Assembly: GCA_023389105.1 (NCBI GenBank)
Contig: JAEWEY010000001.1
Location: 1-64,000, forward strand
DNA: 64,000 nucleotides
Direction of reading: 5' to 3'
DNA from: Pseudomonadota bacterium
GTDB taxonomy: Bacteria; Pseudomonadota; Alphaproteobacteria; Sphingomonadales; Sphingomonadaceae
A program made the translations under genes and the position numbers. Numbering within the stretch: position 1 is the stretch's first letter; the number at the start of each line of letters is the position of its first letter. Shown piece by piece: positions 7,483 through 15,678 of the stretch. The notes under the pieces were generated by a model, which worked only from the letters and a program-made list of their open reading frames with translations, searched no databases and was not told the DNA's origin.

Positions 7483-9101
7483 CAGGATCAGAGGGCATCC
7501 ACCGCAAATTATCGACAGCACTTAACCACTTTGCTCAATTTGTGAGTGACTTCAGTGCAATCATTTACGTCGGCCTTATAAGCTGCTTGCTGCTGGCCTG
7601 CCTCGCAGCCGCGTACTTCTTGACCGTCGAGGCGGATGAAGCTTGGATGCTTCTTAGCACCTTCAACGCTTTTGGTGCTCCGGTGCCGCTTAGTGATGCC
7701 TTGGTCAGTCCAACGCTGACGAGCGGCGGGGTCCATTTGCTACTTCACGGGTTCCTTGCTTGGTTCACTAGTATAGTAATCATTCATCGGATTATTTCGT
7801 TTGTCTTCACCCTCATTTTGACGGTGACTGTCTACTTACTGATCAAACGACCAGGACGCACAACTTCCATTGCATTGGGTGGCACGGCGTTGTTTGCAAC
7901 CGTGCCCGGTTTCATTTTTCAAGCGGGGCTTGCAACTGCCGAGATCATCGCAACGACACTGCTGATTGTTGCGTGCATTCATTGGATCAACAGAGGTCAG
8001 AGGTATTCTCGCAGCGCGGTTTTGACCGGCATTCTGTTTGGTCTGAGCTGCGCGACGCGGATCAATTGCGTAGTCGCGATGCCGGTTTTCGTAGTCTTCG
8101 CGACATTCGCCGGAGGGGACAGGTGGGCGCGGATCTACCGTCCGCTAATTTGTGTCGCGACGGCGGTGATCGTACTAATCATTTCAATGGCTGCCTACGT
8201 CATTTCGACGGCAAATGCTGATGGAACGAAAACCGCGCAGTTCTTCCTTGAATCTTCGGGCGTCTCGGGCGGCAAGTCACTGTCGCAACTCATGTGGGCG
8301 TTTTCTATTGCGAATGGGATAATGCCTGCCTGGCTAATTGGCATCGTCGCGGTCGGCTGCGCAATATCCTTGTCCAGGCGCTCAAGTGATCCGTCGCGAT
8401 CGCAGGAAACTCGATTAACTGCCCTACTTGTCCTAATTGGGCTTGCTGGCTTGGCTGCTTGGATCGCGAAGGCGCCAATTCCCCACATTCGTTACCTATG
8501 GCCAGCACTGCCTTGCCTTTGGCTCGCAGGCGTTCTTCAAGTAGCGTATTTGATGAGCAGGCGACCTACGCCGCTAAGAGATCTGCCTTTCCATCTGATG
8601 ATCTTCGTAGCCTGTGTTTCGCGGTTAGCGGATGACCTTTTAATCCTCGCTAATGGCGAGAGCTTAACAATGGTATATCAAGCCAACGGGATCGCCTCAT
8701 CCGATTTTCCCGGACCCGCTTTCCGAGCTTCTTCGGACCAAATTGCGACCGCGAAATTCGTTAAGATGCAACGTTCGGATACTCAATTTTACACGCCAAT
8801 TCCGTCCATCGCGTTCCCCATCACACTCCTCAGCGGGCGTGGGATCGCAAGTATCGAGAAAATGCGGTCGAGTGGAGATCGTTACTTGGTCTGGAGTCCG
8901 GCTGATTCTCACGTGTGGCATCCCGACGCGGCGTTCGTGCAATGGATCCGGACTAATACCTCTCCCGTGCTAACAAGTGGCGATTTTGCGATCTTTCGCG
9001 TGAAAAACGGTAACTCCGAACCGCCTCCGGCCCTGATGCTCCGTGGAGGCGGGAATTCAGTGATGCCACTGAGGCAGCCCCAAAAACGAGACGGCCACTA
9101 G
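7479..9101 (+). CDS. Large polytopic membrane protein, probable GT-C glycosyltransferase
   Basis: 540 residues, with the start at ATG 7479 overlapping the GtrA stop by 4 nt. A first helix (YVGLISCLLLACLAAAYFL) is followed by a loop EADEAWMLL, an acidic first periplasmic loop of GT-C type. About ten further helices run to residue 370, and a soluble C-terminal domain of about 150 residues follows. No named family was recognised with certainty. Fold style and its place behind GT2 and GtrA suggest it takes the undecaprenyl-phosphate sugar and adds it to a periplasmic acceptor, as Gtr-type serotype-converting proteins do. Base composition is markedly AT-richer than later genes. Function is inference. 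Confidence 0.66.
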   Translation: MTGSEGIHRKLSTALNHFAQFVSDFSAIIYVGLISCLLLACLAAAYFLTVEADEAWMLLSTFNAFGAPVPLSDALVSPTLTSGGVHLLLHGFLAWFTSIVIIHRIISFVFTLILTVTVYLLIKRPGRTTSIALGGTALFATVPGFIFQAGLATAEIIATTLLIVACIHWINRGQRYSRSAVLTGILFGLSCATRINCVVAMPVFVVFATFAGGDRWARIYRPLICVATAVIVLIISMAAYVISTANADGTKTAQFFLESSGVSGGKSLSQLMWAFSIANGIMPAWLIGIVAVGCAISLSRRSSDPSRSQETRLTALLVLIGLAGLAAWIAKAPIPHIRYLWPALPCLWLAGVLQVAYLMSRRPTPLRDLPFHLMIFVACVSRLADDLLILANGESLTMVYQANGIASSDFPGPAFRASSDQIATAKFVKMQRSDTQFYTPIPSIAFPITLLSGRGIASIEKMRSSGDRYLVWSPADSHVWHPDAAFVQWIRTNTSPVLTSGDFAIFRVKNGNSEPPPALMLRGGGNSVMPLRQPQKRDGH

Positions 9102-9111
9102 CGTCTCGCGT

Positions 9112-10458
9112 TCACAGATTAGGGAACAGATGAAGGATCTGCCAAGTACCCAGCCAGCCGATTAGCGCTCCAGCACCGACCAATCCGATAAACGAGAGTT
9201 CCTCATTCAAGTGAAGAATTCCCAAACGCTTGAGGAGCAGCCAAGAATAGATTGTTGTTGGCACCTCAACCGTACCGACCGCGGCAACGACTCCGATAGG
9301 TCCAAAAAAGACAAAACCCAGCGGCATCGCCGCGACGACCCAAACCAAGCGGACAATCGTGACATGGACATTCTTACTAACTTGGCCCGCAGCAACCAAA
9401 ACCTGAGCAGCTGCGAAATTCGGTAGGCGTAAGGCCGTGCTAATCATGAGCAAAGACAGTAGTGACGCAGCGGCGCTGTAGCGTGGTTGGTACAAGAGTG
9501 CGATCACCAAGTCAGCGCTGCCAAGTAAGCCGCCGCAAGCGAACGCATAAAGGGCTGCCGGCAAACGGCGCACTTGGTAGTATACCGTCGAAAGATCCTC
9601 GCGAGCCTCTCGCCAAGTTCTGGAACAGATCGGATAAACGATCCGACTGACGTATGATTCTGCGAAAGACATAGGGGCGCTAGCGATAGTCAGCGCGATT
9701 GAGTATAACCCAAAGTCGCTAAGTGTCAGCAAACGCCCCAAAACGACCTTGTCGCTCTGACTTACGATAAGCGTCAGAGTGCTAGACATCATCACAAAAC
9801 GAGAAAATTTCGTGAATTCTGAAGAGATCGCAGGGTCTCTAGCTAGCCGATGGGTAGGGTCAGGGAATAGCCAATAGCTGAGTAAGGTTCTCAAGCCGAT
9901 TTGCAGGATCATTGCTGCAATAATCGACCAAGCATTCCGCCACCAAAATGCTAACAAGATGCAAGTGGCCGTTTGAAAAACTTGAAGGCTGAATTCCAGT
10001 ATCGATAATTGGCGCGATTTATCATGCCTGAGTGCGGTAAGGAGCGATAGAGAACTCAAGCCGTTCAATGCGAAGATTGAGGAAGCGGTCGCAAGCGATA
10101 AAGCGATAGCAGGCTTATTTAACGCCCAGGCTATCACTGGCGAAGATAGCGCCAGTGCGGCGAAAACCGCGATCCCACGCTTAACGTGTATGGTCCAGAT
10201 CACATCCCTAAAGTGTCGGTCTTCGGTACGTTCATGTCGGACCAAAAAATCCATGAAACCGAGATCTGTGAGCATTGCGACAGCGACGAAGATGGCAGTT
10301 ATAATCCCCACGATGCCGAAGTCTGACGGGCTGAGCAGACGAGTTAGGATGATTGAACTAAAGGTCCGCACCACAAGGTTGCCGACTGTCGTAAGGCCGA
10401 TCACGCCAGTGCGTGAACCCATAAGTGTCAGCGATTTACGAAGGCTGAGCCGAGCCAC
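9112..10458 (-). CDS. Wzx-like polysaccharide flippase (MVF/MATE-type)
   Basis: 448 residues with about 12-14 hydrophobic helices. The start region (TVGNLVVRTFSSIILTRLLSPSDFGIVGI) is the classic opening of oligosaccharide flippases of the polysaccharide biosynthesis/PST family, and the mid-protein SDKVVLGRLLTLSDFGLYSIA repeats that signature in the second half. Members move undecaprenyl-pyrophosphate-linked repeat units across the inner membrane. It converges with the glycan operon (10 bases between stops). It may serve O-antigen or exopolysaccharide assembly, but no Wzy or initiating transferase lies in the window. Confidence 0.83.
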   Translation of the reverse strand: MARLSLRKSLTLMGSRTGVIGLTTVGNLVVRTFSSIILTRLLSPSDFGIVGIITAIFVAVAMLTDLGFMDFLVRHERTEDRHFRDVIWTIHVKRGIAVFAALALSSPVIAWALNKPAIALSLATASSIFALNGLSSLSLLTALRHDKSRQLSILEFSLQVFQTATCILLAFWWRNAWSIIAAMILQIGLRTLLSYWLFPDPTHRLARDPAISSEFTKFSRFVMMSSTLTLIVSQSDKVVLGRLLTLSDFGLYSIALTIASAPMSFAESYVSRIVYPICSRTWREAREDLSTVYYQVRRLPAALYAFACGGLLGSADLVIALLYQPRYSAAASLLSLLMISTALRLPNFAAAQVLVAAGQVSKNVHVTIVRLVWVVAAMPLGFVFFGPIGVVAAVGTVEVPTTIYSWLLLKRLGILHLNEELSFIGLVGAGALIGWLGTWQILHLFPNL

Positions 10459-10732
10459 TTAAAACCCATTCAAATTTACCGACGCTGTCAAGACCGCCAT
10501 CAGGACGCGTGCACCCTGCATTGCCCGTCGTAAAAGCTGAGCAGGGAGGAACCCTGATACTCGTCAGGAAAGAAGTCGCTGGATGTATTCATTTGATGCG
10601 ACCATCGTACTAATATTTTCATCGGTTCAATGGGTAAGTTAAAATTGAACGATAATTCAGTCACCGAAGATACTTTGTACATTAGTCAACACAATCTTCG
10701 TAGTCGCTGCAATCTTGGTAGTCGCCGCAGTC
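10459..10732. other. AT-rich intergenic region
   Basis: About 270 bases between the Wzx start and the PEP-CTERM gene's stop. It is AT-richer than the surroundings and should hold the Wzx promoter. A 60-codon minus frame (10500-10682) has no recognisable features and was not called. The end carries an 18-bp imperfect tandem duplication, listed separately. Confidence 0.4.
10693..10728. repeat. 18-bp imperfect tandem duplication
   Basis: Two adjacent 18-bp units (10693-10710 and 10711-10728) beginning AATCTT and ending GTCGCnGC differ at two positions. They lie just beyond the stop of the PEP-CTERM gene. No function is evident. Confidence 0.55.
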
Positions 10733-11248
10733 CTAGGAAATGAGACGTCTGCGCTCACGCTTACTGGCCCAGCCAGCCACACTAAGACCCAACAACATCA
10801 TGCTCCAGGTCTTTGGCTCTGGCACTGCGATTGCTGTAATGGACAAGGCGTAAGGCGCGTGAAGGGGATTACCGTCACTGAGGCTGAAGGTGCCGAGGTT
10901 GAATGTAGGGGTCGACAGTGCGCCGGTGAACAGCTGAGGCCCCGATAAATTGATCGCAGAGTTTACAAATATCCCTCCGTCAAATTGACCCGACGTGTAG
11001 AACTGCAGCTGTGAAAACACTGTGGGTGAGCCGTTATAGGTGCCGTTGACATTCAGCACCGTGAAGTATCCGCCCGCACCGAGCGCAGTCGTGGAATTCG
11101 GGATGGGCGAACCCTCAAGGGAAAAGGTTGCTGCGTTAGGGCCACTGATTGTGAACAGGTATACGGCCGCATTCGCCGCAGATGTAGTGCAGGCAGACCC
11201 CGCGATAGCGAGAGCTACTACAGCACGCCTCAAAACTAACGCCCCCAC
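10733..11248 (-). CDS. PEP-CTERM anchored secreted protein
   Basis: About 171 residues. An N-terminal signal (LRRAVVALAIAGSACTTSAANA) is followed by a mature region rich in Gly, Asn, Ser and Thr. The C-terminus shows the sorting signal: P-E-P-K-T-W-S-M, a hydrophobic run (LLGLSVAGWA) and a basic end (KRERRR). This is the PEPxxW-type tag processed by exosortase in sphingomonads. GTG 11248 is preferred because GGGGGG lies 8 nt upstream; the frame also opens at GTG 11257, but that leaves no room for a binding site. The mature part matches no domain I recognise. The PrsK/PrsR regulators of this system lie 18-21 kb away; the exosortase is outside the window. No sigma-54 site was seen upstream. Confidence 0.78.
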   Translation of the reverse strand: MGALVLRRAVVALAIAGSACTTSAANAAVYLFTISGPNAATFSLEGSPIPNSTTALGAGGYFTVLNVNGTYNGSPTVFSQLQFYTSGQFDGGIFVNSAINLSGPQLFTGALSTPTFNLGTFSLSDGNPLHAPYALSITAIAVPEPKTWSMMLLGLSVAGWASKRERRRLIS

Positions 11249-11332
11249 GATGGTCACCCCCCATTAAACGAATCGATCTACCTTAGGGTAAACGAACCAG
11301 TGCATGCTGGCGAGTAATGTGTCCGTCGAACC

Positions 11333-11671
11333 CTATGGCTGAACGGCCACCAAGTCGGGGCCATTGAATCTCAATTCCGCTGACCCCCAGTATTGGTTAA
11401 CTATTGGCCAGTTGCCGGAGCTGTCCGAGTGGAATTGTACTATCCACACCTTCTGGGGATTCGGAGAATCGGTCACGACTGCATCCACAATCCGAAAGAT
11501 CGTGCAACACTTGGCTCCTCGAAGCGTGGCGTATCCACCCACTGCAAGATCACTGCTGGCTGCCGTGACGGTCTGCGACAGCTGAACAGTCACTGGGCTG
11601 TGTACGATCGGCGTCGCCGTTGCAGGCAAAGCAGCGGTAATTAGAGCGGACGCAAACACATGATTTCTCAT
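11333..11671 (-). CDS. Small secreted protein of unknown function
   Basis: 112 residues starting at ATG 11671 with a signal peptide (MRNHVFASALITAALPATA) and a likely cut after residue 19 or 20. The mature part is about 90 residues, with a Cys-Cys pair (GAKCCTIFRIVDAVVT) and an aromatic-rich end (VQFHSDSSGNWPIVNQYW). No family was recognised. It lies between the PEP-CTERM gene and the phage-type cassette, on the same strand as both, and its composition is like the AT-richer neighbours. It could be an accessory or hitch-hiker gene. Confidence 0.55.
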   Translation of the reverse strand: MRNHVFASALITAALPATATPIVHSPVTVQLSQTVTAASSDLAVGGYATLRGAKCCTIFRIVDAVVTDSPNPQKVWIVQFHSDSSGNWPIVNQYWGSAELRFNGPDLVAVQP

Positions 11672-11778
11672 GCCTTCTACCTATCCGCATGATCCTAAAT
11701 TTATCGCTAATTGCAGAGTGCCTCGAAGCGGAAATTCAAGCAAACTGCGCAACAATAAAGTGGCGCTTCAGGGGGATG

Positions 11779-12111
11779 CTAGCGGTGCAGGTGAGGGGAC
11801 CTTCGAGCAAATTCGACGGCGAGCCCGCTTAAATCAAGATCGTACTGGGCTTCGAAAGCGCGCTCCCCGTATTTATGCTGTTCGGCATGATGGAGCCGAC
11901 AGAGGCTGACGCACCAGCGATCGGACGGTTTGAGCCCGACACCCCCATCAAGGGATCCGCGAACGTGCGCGCATTCGATAGGCCCGCTGGAACAACCGGG
12001 GACAGAGCATCTATGCTTTCTAACCCACGCTCGATGAGCAGCGCATGTCCGACCATTTTTCTCCTTAGGTTTCTTGGCCGGAAGCCGCGACGGAAACCGT
12101 ATCTCAGGCAT
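11779..12111 (-). CDS. HNH-type (DUF968-like) phage protein
   Basis: 110 residues from ATG 12111, chosen because AGGAG lies 7 nt upstream; the frame opens earlier at 12159. Zinc and HNH-like elements are visible: HRCSVPGC (Cys pair), IECAHVR (His), and CVSLCRLHHAEQH (Cys and His pair), ending YDLDLSGLAVEFARRS. This layout is common in small prophage and integrated-element proteins of the DUF968/HNH group, often next to recombination genes. A nuclease acting on branched or replicating DNA is plausible. Its start overlaps the Erf stop by 8 nt. Confidence 0.72.
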   Translation of the reverse strand: MPEIRFPSRLPAKKPKEKNGRTCAAHRAWVRKHRCSVPGCSSGPIECAHVRGSLDGGVGLKPSDRWCVSLCRLHHAEQHKYGERAFEAQYDLDLSGLAVEFARRSPHLHR

Positions 12112-12838
12112 CCTCGGTCTCCTGTGCTGCAACGACTGACCTGGCTTTGGTTTTCGCATTTGAACTGCGTCCAGACGAGTTCAGGTCCTCATTCCGGATC
12201 TCACCAAGGCGACGAGTGAAAGCCTCTCCCAGCGCACGATAAATCGCCGGCTGCTCCCGACAAAGACCATTGAGCAATGTGCGATTTCTATCTTGAACGA
12301 CGCTAACCGCCTCTTGGCTCGTGCAGACCCCAACGATATCTTCGATGTCTAAAGCCCACTGTGCCCAACCCTGCACAGGTTCGGAAATATGTGTGCGTGA
12401 GCCTGCTTTGTAGCTCGATTTATCCGGCTCTTCGGCACCGCCGCATCGTATGCAGAAAGTCTGCACCATCGCGCTCTTATAAGCGGCTGACATGGCCTTC
12501 GCGGTCGCCTTATCACTCGGGTCAAGGGCTTCGCCGTAGCTCTCGATAACCTGGGTGCTACCATCCTTCACACTGGTCAGGCTGAAGGCGACGCGAAGCG
12601 AGACATGGAAAAGCGACCTGTCCATTTCGTCCCGTCTTTCGATGGCCTCACGCTCTAGAACACGAGGGAGGATGCAAAGGCGATGCCTTGCGAGCAACGG
12701 AGCCAATCGCTCGAGCACGTCGTCGATTGACCGATACTTATAGTCATCGACGGTGTTCGTGTGAGTCTTGGCGACGCCGCCTTGCGCGAGCTCGGCAGAA
12801 ACCGCGTTGATTGCAGCGTAAACGGCCGGAGCAGCCAT
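12104..12838 (-). CDS. Erf-family single-strand annealing protein (phage recombinase)
   Basis: 244 residues. The N-terminal two thirds show the ERF signature: the YKYRSIDDVLERLAPLLARH segment, the central YGEALDPSDKATAKAMSAAYKSAMVQTFCI region, and a helix-rich tail. Erf proteins bind single-stranded DNA and anneal complementary strands, working with a 5' exonuclease in phage recombination. The start ATG shares its A with the last base of the YqaJ stop (TAATG at 12840-12836), so the two proteins are translationally coupled, as in phage Red-like pairs. Confidence 0.87.
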   Translation of the reverse strand: MAAPAVYAAINAVSAELAQGGVAKTHTNTVDDYKYRSIDDVLERLAPLLARHRLCILPRVLEREAIERRDEMDRSLFHVSLRVAFSLTSVKDGSTQVIESYGEALDPSDKATAKAMSAAYKSAMVQTFCIRCGGAEEPDKSSYKAGSRTHISEPVQGWAQWALDIEDIVGVCTSQEAVSVVQDRNRTLLNGLCREQPAIYRALGEAFTRRLGEIRNEDLNSSGRSSNAKTKARSVVAAQETEDA

Positions 12839-13791
12839 TATGCGAGCTCCCGGATAGTGATCGCACCGGACTTACTGCGTTTCGCTTCGATGCCATGCCC
12901 GAAGGCGCGCGCGACATCGTTCTCAACCAGGGATTTGATCGAGCTGCAGGCTGAAGAGTGCAGCTTCGCCGCCTCTCGATGCTTCAGCCAATCGAAGGCT
13001 GCTGATGCCCAGGCGTTGTTGCCCTCCAGGCAAATTTCGCGGACGCCAATCGGCCGTGGGGCTGGCGGGGGCGCGGCGGGCACCGGCTCCTTGCCGCTTA
13101 CGACGCAATCCCAGAAGCGATGCTCGGCATCGAGTAGTTCGAGCTGGTAAAGCCAATCAGACGCAATCTCGAAAATCTCGAACCGTTGATTTCCAAAGAT
13201 CACCGATAAGATTGCTCGCTCAACGCCCACGACGGCCATGTTGTGCTGCAGCTGGGGCATATAGCGCTCCAGTACCTCGTCGTTCTTCGTCCACGCGCTG
13301 GTATGCTTGGCTTCCCAGACGGCGCCGTCGGGCTTCACCAAGCCATCCACGATGCAGCGCCGCCAGTCATAGCGCTCGCAGGTGAAGCTCTCGCCAACGG
13401 CGCCGATCTCTTCATTCGTCAGCTGTTCGTACCAGGCTCGATTGAAGGGTTCGGTCCAGCAGCCCAGCATCACATGGAGTTTGTCGGAAAGGTCGGGTGC
13501 AGAAGCTTCGTCCCGCTTCTGCAGCCAGAGGTCTCGAATTCTATCGGGATCGCCTGAAAGGATCACATTGGCATCACTCCCCCCGATGCCTTGATTGCGC
13601 GCCTGTTGCTGTTGGTCAGTCAGAAGAAGACGATGCAGCTCCGGCCACCGTAGCTTCTGTGCGGTGCGACTTTGTGTTTGCCGCCCGCGTTGCTTCCGCG
13701 GCTTGGTCGGTCGCTGGTCGACGATATGATTGTTTTGCACCGCGCACTGGCTTTCATCAGCCTTCGCGCGAGTTGTTTCTAAGTTATCCAC
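12838..13791 (-). CDS. YqaJ-type viral recombinase (lambda-exonuclease fold)
   Basis: About 317 residues from GTG 13791, which has GGAGG about 9 nt upstream; an upstream TTG at 13866 keeps the frame open. YqaJ-family landmarks: R-N-Q-G-I-G-G-S-D-A (recognition of the DNA end), then C-T-E-P-F-N-R, the IVDGLVKPDGAVWEAKH core carrying the Asp...Glu-x-Lys metal site, and YMPQLQHNMAVVGVERAILSVI. Such 5'-3' exonucleases make the single-stranded tails that Erf anneals. Together with Erf and the HNH gene this forms a phage-derived recombination cassette. No integrase, repressor or structural genes are near. Confidence 0.85.
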   Translation of the reverse strand: MDNLETTRAKADESQCAVQNNHIVDQRPTKPRKQRGRQTQSRTAQKLRWPELHRLLLTDQQQQARNQGIGGSDANVILSGDPDRIRDLWLQKRDEASAPDLSDKLHVMLGCWTEPFNRAWYEQLTNEEIGAVGESFTCERYDWRRCIVDGLVKPDGAVWEAKHTSAWTKNDEVLERYMPQLQHNMAVVGVERAILSVIFGNQRFEIFEIASDWLYQLELLDAEHRFWDCVVSGKEPVPAAPPPAPRPIGVREICLEGNNAWASAAFDWLKHREAAKLHSSACSSIKSLVENDVARAFGHGIEAKRSKSGAITIRELA

Positions 13792-13819
13792 AGACTTACA
13801 TCCTCCAACAGAGTACAAG

Positions 13820-13882
13820 ACAAGCGAGTCTCGTACTTGTGTTGCTCTGGTAGAGAACAGTCTCAAGCTGAAAGAGTAGTTG
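13820..13882. promoter_or_regulatory. Inverted repeats upstream of the recombination cassette, possible operators
   Basis: Two dyads lie upstream of the YqaJ start. The first (13820-13840) pairs ACAAGCGAG with CTCG-CTTGT around a single T, with a 2-nt bulge. The second, near 13875, pairs GTAGT with ACTAC around TGACTT. Their position in the presumed leader or promoter of a phage-type operon suggests repressor binding or an RNA hairpin. Not tested against any known site. Confidence 0.35.
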
Positions 13883-13951
13883 ACTTACTACTTACTTCTA
13901 TAGGTACAACAACATCATTTAACGGGTCTCGTGATTTCGTTCGGAAAATTT

Positions 13952-14698
13952 TCAGATTCCCGCGTACCATTCGTAGTCTACATTATCTTCCCAATACCCA
14001 CCGTTACCGCCGTAGACGCGATCAAGGCTCTCAACTGCCTCAATTCGTTCGACGTACTTGGCGTGTTTATAGCCGAGCTGGCGCTCAACCCGCAGACGAA
14101 GTGGTGCCCCATTGGGGACCGGAAGTAGCTGCCCGTTCATCCCCCAAGCGAGGATCGTTTGCGGGTGGAAAGCGTCCACCAGATCGATGCTCTCGTAGTA
14201 AGGCTTCTCGCCAAACCGATCAGCGCAGTGGAAGATGATGTACTTGGCCCGAGTACTGAGGCCGGCATGATCAAGGAGGCGCGAGAGCTGCACACCATGC
14301 CACTTACCAATCGCGCTCCAGCCCTCGACGCAGTCGTGACGCGTTATCTGGGTACGGACCGGTAGCCTGCGCAGCGTGCCAATCGTTATAGAAAGCGGTC
14401 GAGCTACCAGGCCATCGACAGTGAGCCGCCAGTGGGCGAAGTTCTCGGCGACGTGCCTCGCGTAAACCTCGCCGCCCGGCATCCGCGTCCCGTTCGACCG
14501 GAAGATCGGCGACATATCACTCTCGTTATACTCACGCGCCAGCGCTTCCCGCGGTGAGATCAAGCGCTGGCTCGCCATCGTGAGCTTCTCGGCGGAGCGC
14601 AAAACGCCGCGGAAAGCGGGACTGTTGTTAAGCCGGTCGCACCCCCCCAGCATCAGGCCCGCTGCCCCTGTTGCGATGAAGCGCCGTCGCTCAATCAT
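13952..14698 (-). CDS. YedY/MsrP-like molybdopterin oxidoreductase (Tat lipoprotein)
   Basis: 248 residues from ATG 14698. The N-terminus has a twin-arginine signal (ERRRFIATGAAGLML) ending in a lipobox with Cys20 (LGGC), so it should be exported folded and lipid-anchored. The SUOX-fold molybdenum domain shows RHDCVEGWSAIGKW with the Cys that binds molybdenum, then FHCADRFGEKPYYES, PNGAPLRLRVERQLGYKHAKYV and a Trp/Tyr-rich end. The family includes the methionine-sulfoxide reductase MsrP and related enzymes. The ATG overlaps the stop of the cytochrome b gene (ATGA), which supports an MsrPQ-like membrane electron pair. Substrate unknown. Confidence 0.82.
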   Translation of the reverse strand: MIERRRFIATGAAGLMLGGCDRLNNSPAFRGVLRSAEKLTMASQRLISPREALAREYNESDMSPIFRSNGTRMPGGEVYARHVAENFAHWRLTVDGLVARPLSITIGTLRRLPVRTQITRHDCVEGWSAIGKWHGVQLSRLLDHAGLSTRAKYIIFHCADRFGEKPYYESIDLVDAFHPQTILAWGMNGQLLPVPNGAPLRLRVERQLGYKHAKYVERIEAVESLDRVYGGNGGYWEDNVDYEWYAGI

Positions 14699-15471
14699 AC
14701 GGCATCCTTTCCGCGGCGAACGTGGAAGCGTCCCGTGATCATCGAACCAATCTCGTTCACGGGACCCGCGAGGACAACCATCACTAGGTGCACTATGATA
14801 AAAGCCAGCAACGCGGCCGCGCAGATGAAGTGGATGGATCTCGCAGACTGCCGTCCCTGGAAAAGATCGAGTAACCACGGCCACGCCGCATCCATGGCCG
14901 GAGACATGGCGAGTCCCGTCAGCACCATCAGCGGAATCAGGACGAAGATGACGGCAACATAGCTAAGCTTCTGCAGGATATTGTACCGAAGCGCCGCTTC
15001 TCCCGTCGGGAAGTGCAGGCGCGCATGGTCGCGAATGTCCTGCCATATGTGGCGTGGCTTAACCTCGTCAGCCCTTGGCTTGAGATCCTGCTGCGCGTGA
15101 CGATTGAGAAAGCTGGCTATCAGAAACAGGATGAGGCCGATCGAAAGTAACCAGGCAAAGGCGAGGTGCCACCTCCGTGCAGCTGCGAGATTGTACGTCG
15201 AAGGAATAGTCGCCCAGCCGGGAAATGGGCGACCCGGGAATGAAAGCCACGGGTGATCAAAATTCGCGCCAAACTGCCCCCAGTATAAATGTGGATGGGC
15301 GTTGAAGATCATCATGCCGGACATCAAAAGTACGGTGACCGTCATGGCATTCACCCAATGCCAGACGCGTGTTGGCAGGCGATGGCGATGTACTAGACGC
15401 TCGGGAGGCTTAGTCACCGCAGCGGTGACGACTGGCGCCGGATCAGGCGGGAGATCTTCCATACCGCTCAC
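14695..15471 (-). CDS. Cytochrome b561-type membrane subunit for the molybdoenzyme
   Basis: 258 residues with four or five helices. Heme-binding histidines sit in helix contexts typical of bacterial b561/Ni-Fe-hydrogenase b-type cytochromes: HRLPTRVWHWVNAM at the first helix, RRWHLAFAWLL, and SIHFICAAALLAFIIVHLVMVVLAG near the end. It would pass electrons from the quinol pool to the periplasmic molybdoenzyme encoded by the next, overlapping gene. GTG 15471 and ATG 15462 are both possible starts; neither has a strong ribosome-binding site. Confidence 0.8.
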   Translation of the reverse strand: MSGMEDLPPDPAPVVTAAVTKPPERLVHRHRLPTRVWHWVNAMTVTVLLMSGMMIFNAHPHLYWGQFGANFDHPWLSFPGRPFPGWATIPSTYNLAAARRWHLAFAWLLSIGLILFLIASFLNRHAQQDLKPRADEVKPRHIWQDIRDHARLHFPTGEAALRYNILQKLSYVAVIFVLIPLMVLTGLAMSPAMDAAWPWLLDLFQGRQSARSIHFICAAALLAFIIVHLVMVVLAGPVNEIGSMITGRFHVRRGKDAV

Positions 15472-15678
15472 GGAGCTATAACTGGGATGCCGCAGCTCGT
15501 CATGTCCGCTGTTCGCTTTCAGCCGGTTGCAGTGCGGTACTCGACGGCAATACTCACCATCGATGACGGCCCGCGAAGGTTTTCGCTCATCCCGAGAAGC
15601 CGATCCGATACTCCGATGGCAAGGCTGCCGCGTTGCCCTTAAGGTTCGCCTATCTCGCGCAAATCATGGAGAACAAGA

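Noticed and set aside
10500..10682. 60-codon minus-strand frame
   Set aside because: No ribosome-binding site, domain or signal; lies in AT-rich intergenic DNA.
11249..11332. Sigma-54 promoter upstream of the PEP-CTERM gene
   Set aside because: No TGGCAC-N5-TTGC match on the minus strand within the gap by eye.
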